Source: Adineta vaga (taxonomy: Eukaryota; Rotifera). From it: a stretch of 64,000 bases of DNA. A program made the position numbers and the translations under genes. The stretch covers positions 13,702,001 to 13,766,000 of the forward strand of contig CP075494.1 of NCBI GenBank assembly GCA_021613535.1, given 5' to 3'. Below are positions 51,635-64,000 of this stretch, one piece after another. The notes beneath the pieces were generated by a model that saw only the letters and a program-made list of their open reading frames with translations, had not been told where the DNA came from and searched no databases. The first letter of the stretch is position 1; each line of letters starts with the position of its first letter.

Positions 51635-53034
51635 TTCAACGTGCTACTGGTTTTATTCTCTCTTTCGTTTTTTATTTCGAGATTAGTGTTCGTTGATTTT
51701 CATTTCTTTTTCTTCCTTTTATATTCATTTTTTTTGTTAATTATTTATGCGATATGAACAAATACAAATAAATTTTACTCTAATTTTTATTTAATAAATG
51801 AGAAGATTATTGATATTTACTTTAGTAATATGATCACAAGTAATTATATATATATATATATAGTCTCGATTTGTTTAGATGAGAAATAAGATCGAAGAAA
51901 AAGCAAACTTCGATATATGCGTTAAATCTTTCGAAGTTCCATGCAATATCAGAAGATCATAGTTTTGACGATTAAATCTCAATTCATTGTAAAAAAATCA
52001 TTTTGAATATGTTCCGATTTGATAAGAGTTTTTAAAAAAGGGAGTAGTTTTAGAGTGGTAAAGATCACTTCAATATTAAAAAGCAAAAGTTTAATATCAG
52101 CAACAAACAATGTTTGAAAGCATGTGTTAAACATCATAATCAGTCATTGTATATCGCGAAAGACAATCTAAATATTGTTAATATGAAGTCTATGATGTGT
52201 TTACCATTTTGCTCAATTCTGACGGAAGTCTCTATAACAGATCGTATCTCATTTATCTTCTTGAATAAATCATGTGAAAGAAAGAACTCAATTTATTATC
52301 GATAAATTTTTAAAGTATTTCGTTAAATAAGGCGGAAAATACTTGAAAATTAACGATCGTAAAACTTCATTTCTGACTCTCGATAAATCTAATCATCGAA
52401 AAGATTAGTTATCAAGACTTGTTCATTATTTTACTGAATAGTTGTATTGCTTTCTAAAATCGAACAGTAAATCTACTTGTTTTTTTTTCTTCAAATATGT
52501 ATATTAACAACAAAATAAATTTCCACACTCACACTCTGCGTATGTTGTCTATAGTGAAAAAGAAAAGAAAAAGATATAGAACGAACTTCGAAAAGAAAAA
52601 GAAGAGAACTTTGAAAGAACAAAGAGGAGACATAAAGTCAATCCAAAGAAGAAGAAAAAAATAATAGCTTGTTCCACACGAAAAAGAAAATGTCATTTGT
52701 AAAAGAAAAGATTTCATTTTGAGTGTTGAAAATATGAAATTTAGTTGATCACTGTTGTACAGCTACATACAAACATCTATATCGTTGCATCAAACCAAAA
52801 AATAAGACGTACAAACAAATATTATGTAATTGCATATAAATAAAAATACATTGAAAAACAAAGAAGAAAAGAAAAGAATACATCCAAACACACACACACA
52901 CACACATACAAACGATAATTGGTGTGCAGCAATGCGTAGCTACGAACCGGAAGATTGCATAGAAAAAACGACAAAATACTGTTATTAATGTATGTGCGAT
53001 TAATAGCAAAGAAAAAGAGAGAAAAAAAACCGAC
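51635..53034. other. Intergenic region between convergent genes
   Basis: 1.4 kb of AT-rich sequence between the 3' ends of the C2H2 gene (+) and the PCBP gene (-), so much of it may be 3'UTR. A (TA)n run at about 51846-51862 and an (AC)n tract at about 52889-52906. No gene seen. Confidence 0.6.
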
Positions 53035-54594
<1,560 letters not shown>

Positions 54595-57500
54595 GCTTGA
54601 ATTATTCGAACGTGGGACAAAATGCCGAGGTGAGAAGTAAGGGCAGGTGATAGGTCGTGAAAATATGTAAAAACCAAAGGGAGAAGGGAACCTAGAAAAG
54701 AGGAAAAAAATATTATTGAAAAAGTTTTTACATTATCTTCAGTCGTGAAGTAGTGAAAGAACCTTGATTTATTTGATTTGATAGATCGAGTATCTCTTAT
54801 TCCCTTTCCGGATGAAGTAAAGCTAGAAATGAGTTGTTAGCACCCATCATCAATCGTTCTCGTTTGCCTTTTTTTTACGGCAATTGCATTCGTTTTCTCT
54901 CTCTCTCTCTTTTTCTCTGGTTAATGGCGTTATATTTTTATTGAAAAACTCAAGAGAAAAAAAAAGCGAACAAGCCATCAATATTTTACTACCGAAGCTC
55001 GTTGTTGATTGCTTGCATTAATAATTGATTATGACATGAGTGCTGAACGATTAATTTCTGTACGGAAAAGTGATTTTTTTTTCTCTTTCTTTTCTTTCTT
55101 TCTCTTCGATTTCTTATTTCCTCTTCTTTCTTTTCCAATCTTGTTTATCTATTTTATACCTACGAGAGAATTCAATTAACAATCCGTTCTTTTTCTTTCT
55201 CTTTTTTTGATCGAACAATCAAATTTATCTTCTTGAACAGATTTGATCTATTTTACTAACACTCTAAACATGTCTCATCATTCTCTAATACTTCGGTAAA
55301 CATAATTTCTACTAAGATGATAATGAATATATATATATATATATCTTCGTTGTTGACCGTGTGTTTGACATCAACAAACATTTGGAAGTGTTTTTCTACA
55401 ATGATGAAGAAAATCAACTCTTCGAGACTGTTATTACTGATGTCTTTATTATGGTTAGAATTCTTCCACAGACATAACTTCTAATTAATATAATACTATA
55501 ACTTAGAACTAAACTTAATGACTTAAGCCATATGCTTTTTCGTTGATAAAATACATGCATATAGATTATTTTGTCTGTTTATAAAAAGAATAGAAAGAGA
55601 TAGGGTTCTTTCATTTTTTTTTAATATAAATAATCAAGAATGTTGACGAATCAAGTCTTATTATTTCGAAAGAGGGAAAAATCACTCCGGAAACAATCAA
55701 AAAACGAGCATGTCATATAGAAGGTAAATGTCTAAGACTAGCAAACGGATCTATGGGGATCTCAATTAGTTAGTTGCGTGATTGAGAAACATGTGTATCG
55801 TTCGAAGAAGTTATGTGCGTGACGTCAATTAGAATCTAGTAAGCTGAGTATGTCCATAGAGAAAAATAATATGAATAGACTATTTGAAAATCTTCATGAT
55901 GTCTACTCTATCTGAATAGTAATCTTGTTTCTTCTACTAGTCAAAAAGTCCATTTTGTTTTAATCAAAAATGTTGAAAATGAACAACATCTTTTCATATT
56001 GTATTATTCGCTATTATATGTACTCAATAGACACGTAGATCGCATTATGAATGCTCGCAAAACACTTTGAATGGTTGCTAATCTCTTTTATTCACTGATT
56101 TAATGAGAAGCAACGAAAGAAAATTGTAATTGAGCAATCTTCTCATTTCTAAAACGTTTACAATACTCAATAAAGGATCTGATAGAAAAGAAGAATAGTT
56201 TTATTATCTGAAATGTCGGAGCGACATTAGAACACTCAATCAATGACGCTCAATGAATCTAATAAGATTAGCTAGAACGACAATGACAAAGAGGCTAAAT
56301 ATTCTTCTCTCTTCATATAATGAAAGATTTCATCACGTGAACATACAGTTCTAATAAAATGTGCATTCTACTACGATATTAGCACATCCTTTCGAATAGA
56401 ATTCAGACATCGAGACAGGAAATAATCTTTTTAGCAAACACTTTTTTCAAATCTAGTTTCCTGCATCACTTCAAACGGATAAGAACGATGATCGTATATT
56501 CATATATCTCAATAATGTCGTTTGATCATAATTAGATTGAATATACTATTCTTTTTTTTCTTCTTTTTATCGATAATCTAAGATGAACATAGATAGTTCA
56601 TTACCTGTTCAGAAGAAGAAGAAGAAAGATTCAATGCAGAAAAAAAAAACATACAGAGCAAGGGAAAACTTGAAGATTAATATTCATTATAAAAAAGAAG
56701 AAGAAGAAGAAGAAGTAAAAACAAGCAAAGAGCGACATGGTTCGGATCGCTAATCAGCATCTCATCTTTTCTTTTCCCTTTCTTTGGCTTAGTTTTCTTT
56801 CGTCATCTTCTTTTTTTCTTTCTTTCTAGCACTACTCTGCCATTGTCAGAACAATTTTCACCCTGACATGCACGCGCAAACGCCGTTGTTCGCGCAAGCT
56901 AAAAGAATTATCTTGATACGATCACCACCAACGAACACAAGGCAAAGACGAGAACATTGCTTATTCCAGCAGAACTAATTGATGCGCGTGTGTAGATTTT
57001 GGGTTTAAATCTCATCTGCATACATCTCTTTTTTTCTCGGAAATGACACAAGTAAAGAGAGAAAGAGAGAGAGAGACGCAGATATTCTATGTTCAGATTC
57101 GTTATTTGAACTTATCTTTGGTGTCATCGATATAAATTTCTAATAGTCATTAAAGTATTCCTAGATTACCTAGCTCACGTTTCATATACAATATAGAAGT
57201 CTATCAAATATAAATATGATCAGAAAGAAATAATAGAATTCTCAACAGAATATTTAATTTTGAAGATGTCAAGTCTATTTATTCTTATTCTGGTAATAAA
57301 ATATGAACGAGATAAAACCTCTTAAGTTCTATCTATTCTGCACGGTAAATCAAGGGAAAAAAACAAAGTTACGAAGACTTTATAGTGAACTGTCAATGGC
57401 AATGAAAATGATGTGAGATTTGATTTCCTTTTTGCATACGAATAACAGTTGGCCCGGTGTATTGGGTATGGTTGATGACGCCGATCGAATTAGCACATGC

Positions 57501-58566
57501 TGCTGAAGGGCGGGCGAACAGAAACAGGCAAGCGAGTAAGCAAGTAATCTTAACATTTCTACCCAAGAGAGATGTATAATGAATGTGCTGAATGAATCGC
57601 TCCAACTGGCATGTCTTGTTGTCTTAACATATATTTATATGCAGAATCGAGATGGATCGGTATCGATCTACCTCTCTCTTGCCCATCCGGTGACGACCTT
57701 AATGTGATACTCAACACATCTGTTGTGAAATCAGCTGCTATGATTCAAGTATTCATTTATTTATCCATTCATACTTACACAAATTAAATAAATATAAAGA
57801 CAATGAATTGACACTAAATCTTCTAGTAATAATGTAAATTTCCAAGTGTTTTCTGATTGAAAAGAAGAATAGTGTGTCCGCTCATTTTCTTCTTCTTCTT
57901 CTTTCTCTTCTTTCTCTTCTGTCTCGTGGCTTCGTTTAGTATCAACAACGTGGATGAATATTACTATGAGTGTTGATTGTTGTTGTTGTCTTCGTCGTTG
58001 TCGTAAAGCGAGAGAGAAAAGTCATTGGTACTAATGTTTATTCGATGGCGTAGGCAATATATCCTAGAGTAATATTAGAGAAGAACGAGAGAAGAGAAGG
58101 CAAAAATTCAAGAAAATAGACTTCTCGCTACTAATATGCTGTTTCTCGAGAGCAACGCGAGATTTCTTCTATTGCATTGACTTGTGTTCGCTCTCGCATA
58201 CTGTTACAGAAACGATCATCCGTCGGGCGAAAGAGAATCGTCTATACACGCCTAACAAAAGAAAGAACGAGCGTGGAGCAGGTTTTTGTGATGTCTTCCT
58301 TATATCTCTTTCTCTCATTTGCTATCCTTCTCATCGAATTGTCGCTCCTATCCACAACGACAACGGCGACAGATTCTCTGAGTACATGTACATGTGTATA
58401 AATATAAATATAGCTCGCTGTATATATCATCAACTAACTGAATGAAAAATGGTGACTGAAATAGAAAAATAAGAAAATAATTTGACAGAAAAAAAGGAGT
58501 TAGTTAATGCTTATTAATCTTTCTTTCTTCTATCCATTTATTACTTCGTTGTGACATTTATATAAT

Positions 58567-58594
58567 AAGATATCTATATCTATATCTATATATA
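58567..58594. repeat. (TATATC)n short tandem repeat
   Basis: Four or five TATATC-like units, seen directly. Confidence 0.8.
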
Positions 58595-60585
58595 AGAGAA
58601 ACCTTGGAAAAAAAGGAATTTCTTCATTTTTTTTTCTATATTTTGAAGTTTCAGATTGCTCTCTAGATGATAAATGTATCCGACATCTCGAAAAGATATA
58701 AAGATGTGTAATGAATACATTAAATGAAGCATGTACAAACATGTTTACTAATCGTTTATGATTGCTAACTTTGATAAATACTCGTTTAGAAAATCTAACA
58801 ATATCTCTTGAGAGATGACTGATTTATCAAGACATAGTCCGATTTACGATCGTTTAGACTCTCTTGAAAAGCTATGATGCATATTTAATTGATTCAGTCA
58901 ATCAAGGATGGCAACTCTTGAATACAGCTTGACTATGTCATTTATCATTAGAGAATAGGAACGATTAGAATCAAAGTATAAGGAGAGAAACATCATTTCA
59001 TCGATTAATGAGAAAAAAGAACAGAAGATCAATTCGACCTTGTTGAGCTAAAAGCAACAACGGATAACAGCTTTGTACAGTTACTTGGTGTACATAATTG
59101 TTTACTGTCGAACGGTCGTTCTCGCCTTTTTTTCTTTCCTTGCTTTTTCTTCTCTTACGAAGACAAAGACTCGAGAAAATGTCATCAATAATAATGCATT
59201 ATCTAATTGGCGTGACGATGATCTATCTCCAGACATCATACTTCTGTGTTTGGACTAGAAGAAGAAATGATGCTATCTGGACGAATGAATTTTCTAGTAT
59301 CAACAAAACATGATGATGCTCTTTGTCACATTAGATAGTATATACAGAGAAAGACATAAGCTAAAGAAGAGCATTTGGTATCTTCGCCATCAATTTATCT
59401 CCATACTATAATAAAACACATTCAATGTCGTTCTTCTTCATCGAGAATATCTAGCTTAGTCTTCGATTTGTTAATCGAACATACACACAAAAAAAGAAGT
59501 ATTAATCGATTCGGAACTGATTCCAATCAATTTCAATATAGATCAACTAAATTAGATTATATTCATCTTTGACTATGAAATAATTTCGAAAGAGCAAATT
59601 TTTTTTTCAGTTTATCTATTCTATATATCGAAGAAAACTGATTCAATACTTACACGGATGATGAATGTCGTGATATTCAATTAAAATAGAGAAAAAAAGT
59701 GAGGAAAATGTTGTGAAGCAGGTGAATGTTATGTTCCGTTTTGATTTAGTTTTGAAATTGATGGCGTGTTACTCTTTTTCTTCTGATGAGGATGTTGTAA
59801 CAGCACTGTGGGCACACACAAACGACTGCCCTCCTGTGTCGCTGCTGTGTTTCAATTAATACGCACGCCGACTGTGTATGGCTGAGAGAATGAATCTGAA
59901 GGTGTACCACGTATACATCAAATTAGGTTTCCAGATGTCTCTCTAGGACAGTTGTAAGACAATAAAATAGATCGATAAATCTCTTGGATCTCTATATATT
60001 GTCGTCTAGAATATGTACAGATGCACCGAAAGACAAAAAAAATGACAAAATAATGATCAAGTAAAAAAATTACCAGTTAACTTTTCTTTCTTTCTCTCTC
60101 TCTCTCTCTTTAGTAACTACCAGATGTAGAAGGTCAAAGGGATAATTATCAACCTGTTGTTGTTGTTGTGATGATTCGTCATTGTTTCTAATCATGTATT
60201 TACATATGATAAAATTAAGACGTCATGTATAATCTCCTTCTGTTTGATCACTAATGATCGACATGAATGACATTTTAATGTGATTTTTCTTACGACAAAG
60301 TTTTCCTAGAAAATCGCAGTTTTTCTGAACGTTTTGCCTTTTCGAATCCATCAAAAGTCATTCTACCATTGAAAAGAATTCTTCATTTAACTTACCTTAT
60401 TTTGAAATTTAAGTTTATTAAATAAAGATGATATCGAAGACTTTTCTCTCTTGTCAGACAAATGCCAGACTATCCGTTTGTAATATAGGTCTTGTTTGTA
60501 TCTTGTCGTTGTCTTATATGAATAACAACAAAGAACAACAAGATGAGAAGAGAAAAAAACCAAAGGCAACATCCAGACATCTTTT

Positions 60586-60626
60586 TCTCTCTCTCTCTCT
60601 CGCGCGCTCGCGATGATGATGATGAT
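60586..60626. repeat. Compound (CT)n(CG)n(GAT)n repeat
   Basis: A CT run passes into a short CGCGCG stretch and then GAT triplets, seen directly. Confidence 0.85.
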
Positions 60627-62043
60627 GGTAACAAGAAATGATAATGATCCAATAATCAGATCCGGCTGTCGTTCTTTCCTTTTTCGCCGATGCATTTACA
60701 ATAAAGAACGATTGACAGGTGATTACAAATAACACAGTTACAATCGCTTTTCCAATGACATGTTTTATACGAATACATGTGTTTATATATATGAATAACA
60801 TTTTATTGAAAAACTTTAATTTGAATTTGCAATTGATCGAGAATGTTCACTTTCGAAAATTTCATGCTTAACATATTCAACATAATAGCTTACAAAAAGC
60901 TTACATGAAAAATATCAAAAGTGGAAATATGAAATTTCAATTAGCATATTATCCGGTTAATTCACTTCTGAAATAACATACCTACTAAGTAGTTATGTCA
61001 AAAATAGAATTCATTAGAATATATTTTTCAATTAGTAAATCTAAAAAAGAATGTTTAATAATAAAATGATATTATATGATTGTCTGCTTTTAATAAATAA
61101 TGAGCTCTAAATTGTTTTTCATCAATGTGAATTATAGAACAAAAACATCGAAAATTTGATTGAGTTTTCTTTCGGGATTTGATTTTAATGACCAATCAAA
61201 GATGTTCATTCTTTCGTCTAAGATCGATTATTATTTCTAGATATACTACTGTACTAGAAACAAGATCGATTTAATGATGTTTTTTCTTTTACTCATCTGA
61301 ATATGAATCTAACTGAAAGAAATATTTCTCTTTCCAAGGCAAGTATTATCTCAACGAATAGCATATCTTCTTAAAAACCATATAGAATCTACTTGATAAA
61401 TTAGTTCTATTTTATCATCATTTCGTGATATAATCAATAAGAAAAAAAAAGACATCCGATTGTATTGTTTTTGTTCTCTTTTTTTTTCTTTTTTTTTCTG
61501 AGTGAAGAAAACGAGATTCATTGGGAAAAGACAAACTATTAATTTGTGCATGAATGAATTTAGCCAAGTTAGAAAGAGAGAGAGAGAGAGAAAGATAGAA
61601 GAGATTCTATGCGTAGTTATAAGCACTCAATTAGTCGAGAAGAGATATGACTTTGTTTCATAAGACATTTCTTTTCTTTTTTTAGTTTATTTAGACGGAC
61701 TAGTACGAAATACATTAGAATAACTTCTTTCATATATCTATGTTACATAAACTTCTCTTTGAGTCAATTGAGTTATATTAAATAGGAGAAAGATTTATTT
61801 CAGATCAAGTATAATTGTACTTAGATACTAATCATATTTCCGTAAGAATATCGAGACAAAGACACTTTCTTCTTGTCTTTATTTGTATCGTTCAAATCCT
61901 TTTCCTAAAGATTCGTTGTATTAGTTAACTTGATGAAAGATAGAATTAAATATTCTAACAAGAGAACGAGAAATTGATAGGAAATTGTACGAGAGTAGAA
62001 AGCACGGCTTGATGCTAATGGAATAACGCACTAAATATAGTTA

Positions 62044-62084
62044 GAGAGAGAGAGAGAGAGTGAGAGAGGGAGAGAGGGAGAGAA
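62044..62084. repeat. (GA)n microsatellite upstream of the neuropeptide gene
   Basis: An imperfect GA repeat about 240 bp before the neuropeptide start codon, followed by a TATA-like gtatataaag at about 62091-62100. GA tracts often lie in animal promoters, so this may be part of the promoter. Confidence 0.75.
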
Positions 62085-62090
62085 AAACGA

Positions 62091-62100
62091 GTATATAAAG
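62091..62100 (+). promoter_or_regulatory. Possible TATA box of the neuropeptide gene
   Basis: The sequence gtatataaag sits right after the GA repeat and about 220 bp before the ATG. With a 5'UTR containing an intron or a trans-splice acceptor (AG at 62305-62306), this spacing is reasonable. Judged by motif and position only. Confidence 0.35.
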
Positions 62101-62320
62101 TGATAGGAATAACCGACATAAAATCAAACTGTAAGTATTTTCACAACTGATTTTTCCTTTGTTGTCACAAACAACTAACTAAGTGACATTCTTTCTTTTT
62201 CATTATTTACAATGCATATACATAATTGTTGAGAAAGGTGATAAGAAAAAACGACTTCCGAGAGAATCCACTTAAAATTGTTTTTGAATGATTTGCCATT
62301 TCCTAGATTATATTTAAAAA

Positions 62321-62788
62321 ATGAAACCTTCATCTATTCTCCTTATCCTTGCCAGTATTCTCATGGTGCTCGTATTTAAACTTGCATATACAGGTATGAA
62401 ATGAATTTAGTTCAAAATTTAATAAATAAATTGACTGATTTAGATGCTGCTGCGCTGATCAATGAAGAATCCATGGTTGATAGTAGTGCAAGTGATGAAG
62501 ATTATTCATCAATACGACGCAAGAAGGATACAAGCGCATTTACAGGACAACAAGTTATTCCATCACCACATCGTCGTCATCATTTGAAATTTGGTGTACT
62601 TGGTAAACGTTATACCTATGGTTATTTGGGTAAACGAAATGACGGTATGTTTTAAAAGTTTTCTTTTTCTTTTCTTTTTCTATAATCAAATCTTTTTAGT
62701 GCCACAAGTCAATACCGATATTGAAGATTGGTTGGATAATATGCGCGAAAGACGTGCTGGCCGTCCACAATACGGAATGTTGGGCTAA
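62321..62788 (+). CDS. Neuropeptide precursor with three [F/Y]GxL-amide peptides
   Basis: A secreted peptide prohormone of 120 aa. Three exons, 62321-62393, 62444-62644 and 62700-62788, join in phase. Residues 1-24 are a signal peptide (MKPSSILLILASILMVLVFK then LAYT). After an acidic spacer comes RRKK (49-52), then RR (68-69) releasing HHLKFGVL-Gly-Lys-Arg (70-80), directly followed by YTYGYL-Gly-Lys-Arg (81-89). After a second acidic spacer the site RERR (107-110) releases AGRPQYGML-Gly, with the glycine being the last residue of the protein. Glycine before each dibasic site or at the end is the amidation signal, so three mature peptides ending -FGVL-amide, -YGYL-amide and -YGML-amide are predicted. 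The shared ending [F/Y]-G-x-L-amide recalls allatostatin-A (FGL-amide) but has one extra residue. Polyadenylation signal at 62825-62830. I know no exact family. Confidence 0.85.
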
Positions 62789-64000
62789 AATGTCTGTATA
62801 CTATCGACACTTTATCATACTATTCAATAAACAATATCCCTTTCATTATTTCATTCTTTTATCATCACTAAACAATAATAATATCATTGCTAGCAATGCT
62901 ATATTCTTTTATTGGATTTAATTGATAAAAGAAGTGATAGAAATTGTCACGCATAAATTTATCTATTTTTTCATTCAAATTCAATACCAAATATAGCATC
63001 TGAAAGGGTTAGTCCAACATAACTTTGATTACTGGAAGCATGAAATAAACATTTCATCGTACTGAGAAGTCAGATGAACTTTAGTTTGAATTTAAGAATG
63101 TCTGCGTTTAGATTATGATCTTTTATGATTGTTGATAAATAATGAGCATTTATGAAAGAAAAATGATGCGTGTTTAGTAATTGACATAACGTCGAGACAA
63201 ATTTTGTTTCATGAGTCTATTCATCTTGCAGACTATCGCTTATTGCGGAGTGGAAAGTTTCTTTTTTTTCATCCGATGATTAAAATTCAGGAAAATGCGA
63301 CTCTCGTTTGTTCATAGACAATCAATGTCTTTTCTAAAAGTACGTTTGGATTCTAGCATAATTGATTGATAGATGATATCGACTGAAAGAAGGAAAAACA
63401 TATTATGACTATATTAAAAATGAATGTGAAGTAATTGAATAGTATAGACGTGCTTTTGATATACTGTTGTTCTACTTACACTCAACTGACAGACAATTAT
63501 GAAAAGAAAACAAAGTAAAGATTCAATTGTATTATATTTCAATTTAGATTGGTAAAGCTTAAGTTTTGTGCATGTCTTTTCTTCTGAAAGATTGGGAACT
63601 TTAATTTCACTAAATGAAACATTCTTTGATATTCTAGTGTTGAATTTAGATGATTTTATTGTGTATAGATAGAAACTAGTGAAGTCGCCAAAATAAATTC
63701 AGTTATAAATGTATCACTATTGACATAGGTTCATGATCAACAAATATGTGTCCCTTTCTTTTACTTCGTAGTATATATAAGTTTTAACCAGACATGTATG
63801 TATATATAAATATGTCAATTATTAAATAAATGTTTGTATATGAAGAGAAACTACTTTACACAGTTTTGTTTGTAAAGTAAGTCGAAAACAGAACAGATAC
63901 AAACAACAACAGTTGTAAAATGAAGAGAGAGAGAGACAGAAAAAAAGAACACCGTTGGGTATCGGCAATGAGGAGAAGAAAAAAACACTGTGTTACAGTT
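62789..64000. other. Terminal intergenic region
   Basis: 1.2 kb after the neuropeptide gene, including its polyadenylation signal. AT-rich, with a short (GA)n tract near 63926-63936. No gene seen up to the window edge. Confidence 0.6.

Larger units (their letters stand above)
54595..62320. other. 7.7-kb gene-poor region with simple repeats
   Basis: No gene is supported across this stretch, far longer than other gaps here. It probably holds 5' exons or control regions of PCBP at the left and of the neuropeptide gene at the right. Visible items: (CT)n near 54896-54914, a (TA)n run near 55329-55344, (AAG)n near 56697-56715, a GC-richer island at about 57430-57640, a TATATC repeat near 58567-58594, (CT)n(CG)n(GAT)n near 60586-60626, (GA)n near 61574-61592 and 62044-62084. 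Several short frames exist but lack codon structure or splice partners. Confidence 0.55.

Noticed and set aside
58177-58445. Three overlapping frames of 63-87 codons, one with a hydrophobic stretch
   Set aside because: Mutually exclusive frames in repeat-bearing intergenic DNA, with no splice sites joining to other exons.
60387-60801. Frames with Arg-Glu repeats and hydrophobic segments
   Set aside because: The repeats are translations of the (CT)n(CG)n tract; not coding.

Overview
This is a nuclear eukaryotic window: AT-rich, intron-dense (most introns about 50-90 bp, GT-AG), standard genetic code, animal-type proteins. Metazoan-only families (BCR/ABR, BBS2, DCDC1, SBK1, PCBP, a C2orf81 homologue, an amidated neuropeptide precursor) point to an invertebrate. 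Compact genes, short introns, A/T-ending codons and bdelloid-like glycosyltransferases suggest a rotifer, most likely bdelloid; this is inference. Many ORFs are exon fragments, so the models below are joined from splice sites and phases read by eye.

Left part (1-17.3 kb): an SBK1-like kinase (-), a 2.8 kb gene-free stretch, a small SRPBCC/AtaL-like protein (+), a 199-bp copy of the 3' end of a neighbouring gene, a degenerate ORF region, then four close minus-strand genes: a tail-anchored membrane protein, a protein with three tandem CPL...C...H...H modules, PRMT3, and a Lys/Ser-rich basic protein. A type II membrane glycosyltransferase-like gene (+) follows.

Middle (17.4-41.6 kb): two ciliary/microtubule genes on the minus strand, a very large DCDC1-like doublecortin protein and BBS2, then on the plus strand a DH-PH-C2-RhoGAP protein (BCR/ABR), a PH-domain protein with a Gly-rich tail, and an RPRD2-like CID protein.

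Right part (41.6-64 kb): a 440-bp inverted-repeat (MITE-like) element, a second membrane glycosyltransferase-like gene, a C2orf81 homologue, a C2H2 zinc-finger protein, a three-KH poly(rC)-binding protein (-), a 7.7 kb gene-poor stretch with simple repeats, and a three-exon neuropeptide precursor. That precursor predicts three amidated peptides ending in [F/Y]-G-x-Leu-amide and is the most interesting item here.

Several genes have a strong 3' splice site just upstream of the ATG, and PRMT3 has one only about 100 bp after the stop of the preceding same-strand gene. This fits spliced-leader trans-splicing and operon-like spacing, but ordinary 5'UTR introns are not excluded. No rRNA, tRNA, CRISPR array or intact autonomous transposon was recognised.
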